From positions 12,514,001 to 12,578,000 of the forward strand of contig NC_056765.1 in assembly GCF_018687715.1 (NCBI RefSeq): a stretch of 64,000 bases of DNA, written 5' to 3'. This stretch comes from Carya illinoinensis (Eukaryota; Streptophyta; Magnoliopsida; Fagales; Juglandaceae). Below the pieces are notes generated by a model that saw nothing but the letters and a program-made list of their open reading frames with translations, was not told where the DNA came from and did no database searches. Positions 32,683 through 45,356 of the stretch are shown one piece after another. The translations under genes and the position numbers were made by a program. Within the stretch, counting starts at the first letter, position 1, and each line of letters begins with the position of its first letter.

Positions 32683-33582
32683 GCCTGACAGTGCAACTAG
32701 CGCAACTCTTTTCAATGAGGAGATAATTTTAGTAAATCATTCTCCTTTGATAATGATATGATCTTCTATTAACTTTTGGCATTAGGTGGCCGTTGTCCTC
32801 CGGTATAGCATTCGGTGCTATTTGGTTTTTGTATTGTTTTAGCTTTCGGTGCCCCCTTTTTCCTTTTGTATATATATGTTACACGATACAACATAATTGT
32901 AAACTCAATACAATATTCATTTCATATATTATTAGTAACAAATAAGGAATACCTTCCATTATTTAACATGCATTTATATCACTAATGGTTAAATCAAATC
33001 TACAACTCTTCCAAAGGCTCTTGGGCGAGTTTGGATTTGTTTTATTAGAAGAAAAAGTTCTATTGCCATACCTATTATGACAAATGGTATATATTTACTA
33101 TGTGAAAACCACTCCTACATTCACACCACTCTCTTAGCCCATTATTAAAGTGGACAAGCATAATTACTACATTAGTATTATTAAGAAAGTTATAAGTTAG
33201 TTATACATACATACCCGTTTGTATTTCATGAGTTCTTTATACATGTAAATCAAACTAACTACAGGCTACTTCTTAACTATCTCAAGAAGTTCTACTTTAT
33301 TTTGAGTATTTATTTTTACTATATCAACAAGATACATAATACTCTTTTTCTATTAGAAAAAGAAATATTGGAATTAATTTTCAGTTACATATATACTTAA
33401 AAAATATAATAAAAAAGAATAAATATATCTTTGATATATGCAACATCTTCTTCAGTTCTGGATTTTTAAAGAAATTTAAAGTTTTTGAAAGGATAATACT
33501 TGTACTTTCTAATCCCATTTTTTTGAATGGACTTAAATGTTGTCATGGAACCATACTTGTAAGGTAATTGTTCATTTGTTTC

Positions 33583-33819
33583 TTAGATTTCAATAAGCTC
33601 CTGTATAGAAAGTTTTGATATATTTTCTTTCGAATGCTTGATTTTCATTATAGCAACGTAAGACTCAATAACTACAATTGTCATAAACAATCTAAAAAAA
33701 GAAGTTAATAATAAAATAGCTAAGACATTAACTTGACTATTTGCCAGAACGTGCAATAACTTCAAACAAAATATATGAATAGTTAAAGTTGAGTGACCAA
33801 CTGATGAGCCATTTTGCAA
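33583..33819 (-). pseudogene. Conserved minus-strand frame, unit 1 (unrecognised protein)
   Basis: 78 codons: MQNGSSVGHSTLTIHIF, LKLLHVLANSQVNVLAILLL (hydrophobic) and later EDIS-like KENISKLSIQELIEI. The same frame with mostly conservative changes recurs in units 2, 4 and 6. No family recognised. Confidence 0.45.
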
Positions 33820-34272
33820 TCATGTATATTACATATATGTACTAATGAATTAAATTTTAAAAAAATGCATTGTCTTGTAATTTAGAAAAGATGTATTGGT
33901 TTAAAATGTCATCTCAAAAGCAAGTGGTGACATGTTCTTTGTTTTATCAAGAATTCTAATATATATATATATATACATATATGCTAGTAGTAAATACTAC
34001 TATGCTCACTATTTCTTCATTTCATTAGGAAAAACAAAAAATGCAATCAATTCTCAAAAAGAAAAAGCACCATTTCCAAAGGGCTCTTTTGTCTAGAATA
34101 ATGCACCAAATCGCAGGAAAAAATTATATCCGACAACGTTCTTTCGACAGGATGTAGCCGCTAATATTAAGCCAAGCAAAGTTTTTTTTGACATTTTACG
34201 AGTAGACGAAAAGAATTACCTTTTTCCTACCATCCTAAGCCCCAGTAAAAGCAAGTAACATCGTCAGAAATG

Positions 34273-35160
34273 TATAACACCCGGGTCCAATGCCAAACTA
34301 TTTAAAAAAAAAATAGATTTCTATTTGCTAAAAGCCCATCTGAGTTTTCAAATGTGTTTATTTTTTTAAATAGACTACAGGACTAAAAATCTCTATTTTG
34401 GTGGATTATAATTTTCTTTAGGGTTGAATTTAGGTTAAAAATCTTTTTGTGGGTCGAGATAAATTTTTTGAACTAGTTTAGATTATTTTTAAAGTTTTAA
34501 ATTGATGTCTAATTTATTTATGAATCTAGTCCATGATTTGTTTTTGAAAGAATTTTTTTAACATTTTCAAGAAGATTAGGGTTAAAGTCCATTTTCTCTT
34601 TCAAAACTCTTAAATCCACCTATATACATCTTTTCTCACATGACTCTAGCACTCACTTGCACGTACGTCTCTCTTTCTTTATCACTATGGTTTCCGTTGG
34701 CTTATATATAGATACTCTTGTATCCATCATGCATGAAGAAACTCTAAGAAAAAAAAAAGGTTGCCGTAATCTACGTTCAGTGAAAACCTTCTTTACGTAA
34801 TACTGCAGCCAATTCTCCTAGCCTACTGTGCCTCCACACCGTGATAAGCCACCCTGCACCAGTGTCATCAGTCGTAGGAAACACCACTCGATAGCACCCC
34901 ACTGCTACACCTAATCAAGAGAATCAAAGCCTTGACAGCCCCAGCGTGTTATTGTCACTGCACCACCGTTCCACCTCTTCTACACTCCTAAACGACTAGC
35001 TACGAGTACACAGCCCCCTCCACGTCGTGTGTCACCAATCACCACTGAAAGTAACCACACTATAGTGTTTTTCCACACCATAGCCTCCCAAGAAGTTGCA
35101 CCCTCACAACCTTCCAGCAGACAACAACCTTCGTTACATCCAGCAACCTCATGCAATCAT
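34273..35160 (+). mobile_element. Insertion in array unit 1, LTR-like
   Basis: It begins TATAACACCCGGGTCC, like the start of many gypsy LTRs (TGTAACACCC...), and later has a C-rich part with CACC words. The short open frame near its right end carries no known domain. The adjoining 90-bp duplicated unit sequence is far longer than a normal target duplication, so repair or unequal exchange is more likely than simple transposition. Confidence 0.45.
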
Positions 35161-35246
35161 TTTTTTGACAATTTACGAGTAGACACAAAGAATTACTTTT
35201 TTTCTACTATCCTAATCGCCAGTAAAAATAAGTAACATCACCATAA

Positions 35247-35462
35247 TTGTGCCATTTAAACCATGGTTTAGTGTTGTTGGAGATATTTTTTGCCAACAAA
35301 ATTCATCTTGGACTATTACAAATTCGTTTCATTTCTGGAAAAGATCAACCTATGAATATTCTGAAAAAACCATTGGTTGCACCTAAATTCACTTCATTTT
35401 ATTCCAAACTCACCGTCCATACCTCCCCGTTGAGTTTACGAGGGTCTAACAGCGCAACTTGA
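35247..35462 (+). pseudogene. Ty1/copia RNase H C-terminus, unit 1
   Basis: The frame reads LLQIRFISGKDQPMNILKKP, then KFTSFYSKLTV and PLSLRGSNSAT. In intact copia elements this is ...V-F-I-S-S-K-D-Q-L-A-D-I-L-T-K-P-L-...-S-K-L, the RNase H end just before the 3' LTR. Here L-T-K has become L-K-K. The rest of pol is absent, so only a tail fragment is present. Confidence 0.8.
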
Positions 35463-35627
35463 TTTAGTGAGAAGACAACTTCAGCAAATCATGCTCTTTT
35501 GATAGTGACATGATCTTGTCTTGACTTTTGGTATTAGTTGGTCATTGTCCTTTTGTATAACATTAGGTGCTAGTTGATTTTTTTGTATTATTTTAAGTTT
35601 CGGTGCCCCATTTTCCTTTTGTATATA

Positions 35628-35843
35628 GGAGCGAGTTACTCTACCGTCTGAGTAGCACCGTTCCTAATGATTGCTAATTACTTTTTTTTTTCTTTTTTTT
35701 TTTTCACTTTTTTAATATATTTAAATAATTTTAAAAAATAAAAAATACGCCAACTTAAAATCACTTCCTTAATCACTAGGTAAAAAAAAATTTGCCAAGT
35801 GGTACACTCGAGCAATACAACTTGGGAGGCAAATTAGCTTTTT
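35628..35843. mobile_element. Short insertion element in the LTR-like block, unit 2
   Basis: It starts GGAGCGAGTTACTCTACC and ends GGGAGGCAAATTAGC; the reverse complement of the end (GCTAATTTGCCTCCC) resembles the start, so it has imperfect inverted ends. The sequences on both sides are CCTTTTGTATATA and CCTTTGTGTATATA, a possible target duplication of 13-14 bp. A poly(T) run lies inside. Confidence 0.65.
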
Positions 35844-36724
35844 CCTTTGTGTATATATGTATTACACGATACAATATAATTGTAAATTCAATACAATATT
35901 CATTTCATACAATATTAGTAACAAACAAGGAATACCTTTCATTTAATTAACATACATTTATATCACAAAAGGTTAAATTAAATCTACAACTCTTCCTAAG
36001 GCTCTTGGCCAAGCTTGGTTTTTTTGTTGGAAGAAAAAATTTTGTTGCTATAACTAACGATGACAAGTATTTGCCATGTGAAAACAAATCCTACATTCAC
36101 ACTACTCTCTTGGCCTATTATTGAAGTAGACAAGTATAACAACTACATTAGTATTATTAAGAAAGTTGTAAGTTAGTTATACATACGTATCCGTTTGTAA
36201 TCTATGAGTTTTTTGTGCATGAAAAATGAACTAACTACATGATGCTTTTTAACCATATTAAAAAGTTCTGATTCATTTTGAGTATTTATTTCTATTAAAT
36301 CAGCAAGATACATAACACTCTTTTTTCTATTAGAAGAGAAAATATTAGAAATAATTTTTAATTATTTGTACGCATAAAAATATAATAAAAAAGAATATAT
36401 ATATATTTGATACATGTAACCTCTTTTTCAATTTTGGATTTGCAAGGAAATTTAAAATTTTTGAAAGGATAATCCTTCTCGTTTCTAATTTCATTTATTT
36501 GAATCGACTTAATCCTATAATGTAACCTTACTTTTAATGTAGTTGTTCTTTTGTTTTACAGTTGTCAATAAGCTTCAAGATAGAAAGTTTCGATATATCT
36601 TCTTTCAGATGGTTGATTTTCATTGTAGCGACAATAGACTTAACTTCTACAATTGCCCAACAATAATTTTAAAAAAGAAGTTAATAATAAAATAGTTAAG
36701 ACATTGAATTTCCTATTTGCAAAA

Positions 36725-36967
36725 TCATGCAATAATTGTAAACAAAATAAATGATAAGTTAAGATAGAGTGACCAACTGAATAGCCATTTAGCAATCATG
36801 TATGTATGTACTAATGAATTAAATTCTAAAAAATACATTGTCGTGTAATTTAAAAAAGAAGTATTAATTTTAAATGTTATCTCCAAAGAATGCGGTGACA
36901 TTTTATTTGTTTCATCAACATTGATAATATATATATACATAGTAGTAGAAAATACTGCTATACTCAC
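36725..36967 (-). pseudogene. Conserved minus-strand frame, unit 2
   Basis: It contains MSPHSLEITFKINTSFLNY then FLEFNSLVH, shared with units 4 and 6. Frameshifted after that. Confidence 0.4.
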
Positions 36968-37430
36968 TATTCATTTCATTAGGAAAAACAAAACAAAAAA
37001 GTCAATTCTCAAAAAGACAAAACACCATTTCCGATGAGTTCTTTCACCAATAATAATAGACCAAATCATAGGAAAAAGTTGTTTCCAGCGACATTCTTTT
37101 GATGAGATGTAGCCACTAATGTTGAGCCAAGTAAATGTTTTTTTTACAAAATGTACGATTAGCCATAAAAAATAGTTTATTTTCAACGATCCTAATTGTC
37201 AGTAAAAGTAAGTAACATCGCCAAAAATGTGCCGTTTAAACAATGGGTTAGTATTGTTGGAAGTATTTTTCAGCAATAAAATTGGTATTAGACAATTACA
37301 AATTGGTTTCATTTCTGAAAAAGATTAAGCTACGAGTATTTTGACAAAATTATTGATTGGACTTAAATTTATTTCATTTTATTCAATACTCACTATTTGT
37401 ATCGCTCCGTTGAGTTTGTGAGGATTTGGC

Positions 37431-39317
37431 AGGGCAATTAGCGTAACTCGATTCAATGAGGAGACAACTTTTGCAAATTATGTGACTTTGATAGTGACAG
37501 AATTTCCTCTTGACTTTTGGTATTATTGGCCGTTGTTCTTCTGTATAGCATTCCGTACTACTTGACTTTTTGTATTACTTTAGCTTTCAGTGCCCCCTTT
37601 TTCTTTTTGTATATACGAGCAGCCTACTCTGCCACCTAAGTAGCATTGCTCTGAATGATTGCTATTTACTCTTTTTTTCTTTTATTTTTCTTTTATATAT
37701 ATTTTAATATATTTAAATATTTTTAAAAAAATAAAAAAAAATACACCAATACGATTTCTTATTGATTAAGTAAAAAAAAAAAAAAAAGGTTATTTGATAC
37801 ACTTGAGCAATACAACTTGGGAGGCAAAGTAGCTTTTTCCATTGTATATATATATGTTACAAGGTACAATATAATTGTTATAAACTCAATACAATATTCA
37901 ATTCATACATTATTAGTAATAAATAAGGACTACATTCCATTTATTCACCATACATTTATATCAAAATGAGTTAAATCAAATCTACAACTCTTCCTAAGGC
38001 TCTTTGGGTGAGTTTGAATTTATTTTGTTGGAAGAAAAACTTCTATTGCTATAACTAACCATGACAAATGATATACATTTGCCATGTGAAAACCAATTCG
38101 ACATTAACACTATTTTCTCGGCTTTTTATTGAAGTAGATAAACATAGCAACTACGTTAGTATTATTAAGAAAGTTGTAAATTAATTATATATACGTAACC
38201 ATTTGTATTCCTTGAGTTCTTTGTACACGCAAAATGAACTAATTATAGGCTGCTTCTTAACCATCTCAAGAAGTTCTAATTCATTTTGAGTATTTTTTCT
38301 ATTATATTACAAGATACATAACAATCTTTGTTTTATTAGAAGAGAAAATATTAGAATTAATTTTCAGTGACATGTACGCTTGAAAAATATAATAAAAAAG
38401 AATATATATATATTTGATATATGTAACCTCTTATACGATTTTGGATTTACAAGGAAATTCAAAGTTTTTAAAAGGATAATCATTCTCCTTTCTAATTCCA
38501 TTTCTTTGAATCGACTTAAATACTATCATGTAACCTTACTTGTAAGGTAGTTAGTTATTTGTTTTGTAGCTGTCAATAAACTCATAGATAGAAAGTTTTG
38601 ATATATCTTATTTCGGATACATGATATTCATTGCAACGACAATAGAATTAACAACTACAAATGCCTGACATCAATCTAAAAAAAGAAATTAATAATAAAA
38701 TAGTTAAGACAATAAGTTTACTATTGGCCAAAACATGCAATAACTTCAAACAAAATGAATAATTAGTTATGATGGAGGGACCAACTGATGAGCCATTTTA
38801 CAATTATGTATATTACATATATGTACTAATAGATTAAATTCTAAAAAGCACGTTGCCGTGTAATTTAGAAAGGAGGTATTAATTATAAATGTCATCTCAA
38901 AAGCATGCGGTGACATTTTATTTGTTCCGTCAACATTGTCGAAAATACTGCACCAAGTAACAGGAAAAAGCTATCTTTGCCGACGTTCTTTCGCTGGGAT
39001 GTAGCCGCTAATGTTAAGCCAAGTAATCGTTTTCATGGTGATTTACGAGTAACAGCAATTGTCTATTTTTGGCGATCCTAGTTGCTGATAAAAGTAGGTA
39101 ATATCAACAAAAATATACTGTTTAAACTATGGTTTAGTGTCACTGAAGGTATTTTCTAATGAAAAAATTGGCCTTAGATAATTACAAGTTCGTTTTATTT
39201 ACGCAAAAGATCAACCTATAGATATTCTGACAAAAATATTGGTTACACCTAAATTCACTTTATTCTATTCCAAACTCACAATTCCTACCTCCCCCATTAA
39301 AGTCGCGAGGGTTTGAC
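37431..39317 (+). repeat. Array unit 3 (carries the 220-bp insertion)
   Basis: About 1887 bp. The insertion is at 37616-37838. The segment after the minus-strand frame is shortened (the LTR-proximal TATATA region at about 38938 is lost). RNase H tail near 39185-39260. Confidence 0.88.
37616..37838. mobile_element. Short insertion element, unit 3
   Basis: It lies at the same site and in the same orientation as in unit 2. It starts CGAGCAGCCTACTCTGCC and ends GGGAGGCAAAGTAGC. Confidence 0.65.
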
Positions 39318-41094
39318 AATGCAACTAGCACAACTCGATTCAATGAGGAGATAACTTCAGCAAATCATGCTCCTTTAATAGTGACATGATATACTCTTAA
39401 CTTTTAGTATTAGTTGGTCGTTATCCTTTTATATAGCATTCGGTTCTACTTGGCTTTTATATTGCTTTAACTTTCGGTGCCCCATTTTCCTTTTGTATAT
39501 ATATGTTATACTGCACAATGTAATTGTAAACACAATACAAGATTCATTTCATACATTATTAGTAACAAACATTGAATACCTTCCATTTATTCAACATACA
39601 TTTATAGCACTAAAAGTTAAATCAAATCTACAACTCTTTCAAAGACCCTTAGACAAGCTTGGAATTATTTTGTTAGAAGAAAAACTTTTATTGCAATAAC
39701 TAATCCTGACAAGTGATATAATTTGCCATATGAAAACTAATTTTACTTTCACACTACTCTCTTGCCTCATTATTGAAGTGGACAAGCATAACTACTACAT
39801 TAGTATTATTAAGAAAGTTATAAGTTAGTTATACATACATAGACGTTGGTATTACATGAATTATTTGTACACGCAAAATGAGCTAAATATAGGCTGTTTT
39901 TTAATGATTTCAAGAAATTCTGATTCATTTTGAATATTTATTTTTATTATATCAACAAGATAAATAGTACTCTTTTTTCTATTAGAAGAGAAAATATTGG
40001 ATTTAATTTTTAGTTACATGTACGCTTGAAAAATATAATAAAAAAGAATATATATTTTATATATGTAACATCTTCTTCAATTTTGGATTTATAAGGAAAT
40101 TTAAAGTTTTTGAAAGGATAATCATTCTCCTTTCAAATTTCATTTATTTGAATCGACTTAAATGTTGTCATGTAACTTTACTTGTAAGGTAGTTGTTCTT
40201 TTATTTTGCAGCTGTTAATAAGCTCTTGGATAGAAAGATCTAATATATCTTCGTTCAAATCCTTGATTTTCATTGCAACAACCATAGACTTAACAACCAC
40301 AATTGGCCAACAACAATATGAAAAAAGAAATTAATAATGAATTAGTTATAATATTAAGTTTACTATTTTCCAAAACATGTAATAACTTAAAACAAAATGA
40401 ATTATTAGTTAAGATAGAATGACCAACTAATGAGCCATTTTGCAATCATTTATATTACATATATGTATTAGTGAATTAAATTCTAAAAAGCACATTGCTG
40501 TGTAATTTAGAAAAGATGTATTAATTCTAAATGTCATCTCAAAAGCATGCGGTGACATTTTATTTATTTTATCAACATTGCTACCATATATATATATATA
40601 TATATTCATACATAATAGTAGAAAATACTACTATACCCACTATTCATTTCATTAGAAAAAATAAAAAATGTATCCAATTCTCAAAAAGAAAAAGCACCAT
40701 TTCCCGTGAGCTCTTACGTAGAGAATAATGCACCAAATTGTAGGAAAAAATTATTTCCTATGACGTTATTTCGTCAAAACATAGCTGCTAATGTTGAGCT
40801 AAGTAAATGTTTGTTTGGCGATTTACAAGTAGCCATAATGTCTATTTTCAGTGATCCTAATCGATGGTAAAAGTAAGTAATATGGCTAGAAATGTATCAT
40901 TTAAATAATGGTTTAGTGTTGCCATAGGTATATTCTGATGACAAGTTGGTTTTGGATAGTAACAAGTTCATTTTATTTATGAAAAAAATCAACCTACGAA
41001 TATTATGACAAGACCATTGGTTGCACCTAAATTTACTTTATTTTATTCCAAACTCATCGCTCGTACCTCTAAGTTGAGTTTGCGAGAGTTTGAC
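39318..41094 (+). repeat. Array unit 4 (no 220-bp insertion)
   Basis: About 1777 bp. The LTR-like block is continuous (TTTCCTTTTGTATATATATG at 39487). The minus-strand frame is open at 40427-40609. RNase H tail near 40960-41050. Confidence 0.88.
40427..40609 (-). pseudogene. Conserved minus-strand frame, unit 4
   Basis: It contains MSPHAFEMTFRINTSFLNY then FLEFNSLIHICN and NDCKMAH. Nearly the same as units 2 and 6 at the protein level. Confidence 0.4.
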
Positions 41095-42753
41095 AGCGCA
41101 ACTTGATTCAATGAGGAGACAACTTTAGTAAATCATACTCATTTGATGGTAACATGATCTCCTCTTGACTTTTGGTATTAGTTGGCCGTTGTCCTTCTGT
41201 ATAGCATTTGGTGCTACTTGGCTTTTTGTATTGTTTTAACTTTTGGTGCTCCATTTTTTCTTTTGTATGTATATATATATATATATATATATTACAGGAC
41301 ATAACATAATTGTAAAATCAATACAATATTCATTTCATACATTATTAGTACAAACAACAAATACCTTCCATTTATTCAACATATATTTATATCACTATGT
41401 ATTAAATCAAATCTACAACTCTTCCAAATGCTCTTGGGCGAGCTTGGATATGTTTTGTTTGAAAACAATTCTATTGCTATAAGTAACCCTGACAAGTGAT
41501 ATGCATTTATCATGTGAAAACCAATTATACATTTACACTACTCTCTTGGCGCATTATTGAAGTAGAAAAGCATAACTACTTCATTAGTATTATTTAAAAA
41601 GCTATAAATTAGCAATACATATATACCTGTTTGTATTCCATGAGTTCTTTGTACATGCAAAACGAACTAACTAAAAGCTACTTCTTAACCATCTCAAGAA
41701 GTTTTGATTCATTTTGAGTATTTATTTATATTATATTAGCAGGATATACATAATTCTTTGTTTTATTAGAAGAGAAAATATTGGAATTAACTTTCAGTTA
41801 CATCTACGCTTGAAAAGTATAATAAAAAATGGTGATGTTATGTAGCTTTAGTTGTAAGGTAGTTGTTCATTTGCTTCACAACAGTCAATAAGTTTCTAGA
41901 TAGAAAATTCTTATTGATCTTCTTCTAGATGTTTGATTTTTATTTATGTGACATTAGACTCAACAACTATAATGGCCCAACGACAATATAAAAAAAGAAG
42001 AAGTTACTAATGAAATAGTTAAATCATTAAATTTACTATTTGTCAAAACATACAATAATTTTAAACAAAATGAATGAATAGTCAAATTGGAATGAGCAAC
42101 TCATAAGCCATTTTGCAGGCATATATATTACGTATATGTACCAATGAATTAAATTCCAAAAAGAACACTGCCGTGTAATTTAGAAAAGATGTATTAGTTT
42201 TAAATGTCATCTCAAGAGTATGCGATGACATTTCATTTATTTAATCAACAATGCTAATATATATATACATAGACATATATACTAGTTCAAAATACTACTA
42301 TATTCACTATTCATTTCATTAGGAAAAACAAAAAATACAGCTAATTTTCTACAAGAAAAAGTACCATTTCCGGCGAGCTCTTTCACCAGGAATACTGCAC
42401 TAAATCGAAAGGCAAAATTTCAGTCGCTAAGACGTAACCGCTAATTTTGAGGCACGCAAATATTTTTTTAGCTATTTACAAATAGTCCTAAAGAATTATC
42501 TATTTTTGACGATCTTAAACTCCAGTAAAACCAAGAAACATCACCAGAACTATGCTATTTAAACCTCTATTTAGTGTGCCGACACTATTTTCCGGTGACA
42601 AAATTGGCCTTGGATAATTCCAAGTTCGTTTCATTTTTAGAAAAAGATCAACTTGCGAATATTCTGACAAAACCATTAGTTGCAACTAAATTCACTTTAT
42701 TTTACTCCAAACTTACTATTCGTCCCTCCCCATTGAGTTTGGGACGGCCTGAC
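41095..42753 (+). repeat. Array unit 5 (no 220-bp insertion)
   Basis: About 1659 bp; it lacks about 100 bp around 41825 found in the others. The RNase H tail is at 42574-42777: FLEKDQLANILTKPLVATKF then SKLTIRPSPLSL, one of the best-preserved copies. Confidence 0.88.
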
Positions 42754-42777
42754 AGTGCAACTCTATTCAATGAGTAG
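42574..42777 (+). pseudogene. Ty1/copia RNase H C-terminus, unit 5
   Basis: It contains KDQLANILTKPLVATKFT and FYSKLTIRPSPLSL. The KDQLA-I-TKPL signature is close to intact copia elements. A fragment only. Confidence 0.8.
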
Positions 42778-42811
42778 ACAACTTTAGTAAATTATACTTT
42801 TTTGATAGTGA

Positions 42812-44178
42812 TGATGAATATACGAAAGTGCACTCTAAATACCCTAATATTTGATTAAAATACTAAAATGTAAATAGAAATAATATAAATTAATGTGTAT
42901 TCTTGAATTGAATTTCTATTTATTTTGGGATACTGCTAAGCAGATTTTTATATTTAATTTTAAAGTTTATAAAAGAGTAAGTAAAAATCCAGTCAAATTT
43001 AAATGAGGATTTTCATGGGGTTTGACAGTAATTTAGATTAAGAAGAAAACGAAAAAAAAATCATAAAAAGAAACTGTAAAAAGTCCAAATTTAAAATTCG
43101 CTAGGAGATAGTTGGGACATAGTTTAGTACTTTAATCATAACTTTCTATTCACATATCAGATTGACGTGATTTTTAATGCATTAGAAAGCTACTTAAAGG
43201 GATATAAATTTTTCTCAATAATGATTTCCAAATTCAAACTCTTGAAGCACGTATTTTGCTATTTAGATGAGTTCTAAAATTTAGGTGATTTTTTATGCAA
43301 GAATCATAAAAACATTATGGTTTCTTTCTCACCCTATATAAGTATATCATTGGCACAAAATTAAAGGGGAAGAACCAGCAGCACTGTGTTGAGAGGATGG
43401 ACTGAAGAACAAAGAGATGAAATTAATTTCCATGATTATTGTTTGCTTTATCATTCTCTTGAGATTTTTGTTGTTCATTATATTTATAGATAACTAAATT
43501 TTCAAGTAAGGATAGGGATAAACTTGCACGTTAGATGATATTACAATATATTTTTAATTTATGTATTTGATTTTCAATTACTAAAACTCTTTCATCTTAT
43601 CATTTTTAATTCATTATTGATGTTTTCTTTTCCAAATAATTATATAATTTATTTTGTTTATAGATTCAGTCATACTTTTTTTATTGAATGGATTAGTTCT
43701 TTGACTATGTTTAGATCAATTATTTATCTATACTGATTTAATTTTTTTACTGTAATATCGCTCTATGAGTATATTGTCGTCGTTGGATTTTTTCAATAGT
43801 AATAATAATTTACATATTTAAAATGTGGGGAATGATTTTTTAAAGAGTTACACTTGGTTTAATTTTGGTTCATAAATCTATACTTTTCGATTGAGAATTT
43901 TGGGAATTGAGTTTTTTAATGAATTAAGAAGAATTAAAATATCGAATTTATGCAGGGGATTCCTGATGCTTTACTGTTGGTTAAATTTGAGCATTTTTTC
44001 CGTTAATCACTTTTCTTTACTTTAATTTACATTTAGAATTAATCTTTGTTATCCATTAATTATTTAATTTTTTTTTTAGTTTTTTTGTTCTTTTTCCTAT
44101 TCTTTTAACTTATCTCCTTGTGGAATCGACCTCTCAAAATTGTGCTACAACTACTGTGTTATTCTTTAGGTGTAATCA
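42812..44178 (+). mobile_element. Solo LTR (family S, copy 2) with target duplication AGTGA
   Basis: It begins TGATGAATATACG and ends GGTGTAATCA. It is flanked by AGTGA at 42807-42811 and 44179-44183. The empty site GATAGTGACATGATCTCC is seen in the other array units, so the insertion point is proven inside this window. Homologous over its full length to 17471-18834. Confidence 0.95.
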
Positions 44179-44389
44179 AGTGACATGATCTCTTTTTGAC
44201 TTTTGACATTAGTTGACCGTTGTCCTTTTGTAAAACATTCAAGACTCCTTGACTTTTTGTATTGCTTTAGATTTTGGTCCTCCCTTCTTCAGTTTTTGAT
44301 TGGTAAGGAAATTTAAAGTTTTTCAAAGAATAATCATTCTCCTTTCAAATTCCATTTCTTTGAATCGATTTAAATGTTGTCATGTAACC

Positions 44390-44764
44390 TTACTTATAAT
44401 GTAGTTGTTCTTTTATTTTGCAGCTGTCAATAAACTCCTGAATAGAAAGTTCTGATATATCTTCTTTCGGATCCTTGATTTTCATTATAGTAACAATAGA
44501 CTTAACAACTAAAATTGCCCAACTGAAAATAAAAGTTAATAGCAAAATAGTTATGACATTAAGTTTACTATTTGCCAAAACATACAATAACTTCAAATAA
44601 AATGAATGATTAGTTAAGATAGAGTGACCAATTGATGAGCCATTTTGCAATTCATGTATATTACATATATGTACTAATGAATTAAATTCTAAAAAACACA
44701 TTGCCTTATAATTTAGAAAAGAATTATTAATTTTAAATGTCATCTCAAAAGCATGCGGTGACAT
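44390..44764 (-). pseudogene. Conserved minus-strand frame, unit 6 (longest copy, unrecognised)
   Basis: 124 codons open on the minus strand. It begins MSPHAFEMTFKINNSFLNY, contains a hydrophobic stretch (NVITILLLTFIFSWAILVV, about residues 69-87) suggesting a membrane segment, and ends IQEFIDSCKIKEQLHYK. Homologous frames recur in units 1, 2 and 4. It overlaps, antisense, the middle part of the array unit. I cannot name the family and do not claim it is expressed. It may be a captured gene fragment. Confidence 0.4.
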
Positions 44765-45083
44765 TTAATTTGTTTTATCAACATTGTTAAGATATATATA
44801 TACACATACATAATAGAAGAAAATACTACTACTCTCCTTATTCATTTCATTAAAAAAAAAATGCAGCCAAATCTCAAAAAGAAAAAGCATCATTTGGAGA
44901 GAGCTCTTTCGTTGAGAATACAACACCAAATCATAGGAAAAAGTTAGTTTCAGCAACTTTCCTTTGCCAGGATATAGCTGCTAATGTTGAGCCAAGCAAA
45001 CGTTTTTTTTGGGGTTTACTAGTAGCTGCAAAGAATTGTCTATTTCCAACAATCCTAATCACAGGTAAAAACAAGTAACATCG

Positions 45084-45356
45084 TTGGATATGTGCCATTT
45101 AAACCATGATTTAGTGTCACCAGAAATATTTTTCAGCGACAAAATTGGCCTTGGACAATTACAAATTAGTTTCATTTCTAGAAAAGATCAACCTACAGAT
45201 ATTCTAACAAAACCATTGGTTGCATCTAAATTTACTTTATTTTATTTCAAACTCACTGTTTATACCTTCCCTTTGAGTTTGCAAGGGTCTAATAGTGCAA
45301 CTCGAATCAATGAGGAGACAACTTTAGCAAATCATGCTCCTTTGATAGTGACATGA
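45084..45356 (+). pseudogene. Ty1/copia RNase H C-terminus, unit 6
   Basis: The longest of these tails (90 codons): KIGLGQLQISFISRKDQPTD then ILTKPLVASKFTLF, SKLTV-equivalent FKLTV, and SLQGSNSATRINEE, running on into the LTR-like block. It shows the clear copia signature KDQPTDILTKPL. Confidence 0.82.

Larger units (their letters stand above)
32683..35450 (+). repeat. Array unit 1 (with an 890-bp insertion)
   Basis: Its first bases (GGCCTGACAGTGCAACT) match the start of unit 6. It lacks the 220-bp insertion in the LTR-like block. A foreign segment at 34273-35160 is flanked by two copies (34181-34272 and 35161-35250) of a stretch that is single in the other units. RNase H tail: QIRFISGKDQPMNILKK at about 35320-35370. 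Confidence 0.85.
35451..37430 (+). repeat. Array unit 2 (carries the 220-bp insertion)
   Basis: About 1980 bp. The LTR-like block is split by the insertion at 35628-35843. The minus-strand frame is partly open at 36725-36967. The RNase H tail around 37300-37360 is decayed (KISYE-like changes at the LTKP site). Confidence 0.88.
42754..45293 (+). repeat. Array unit 6 (split by a solo LTR and shortened)
   Basis: Without the 1367-bp solo LTR and its duplicate AGTGA it is about 1170 bp. A deletion joins the LTR-like block (GATTTTGGTCCTCCC at 44272) directly to TCAGTTTTTGATTGG, removing about 700 bp present in the other units. Confidence 0.85.
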
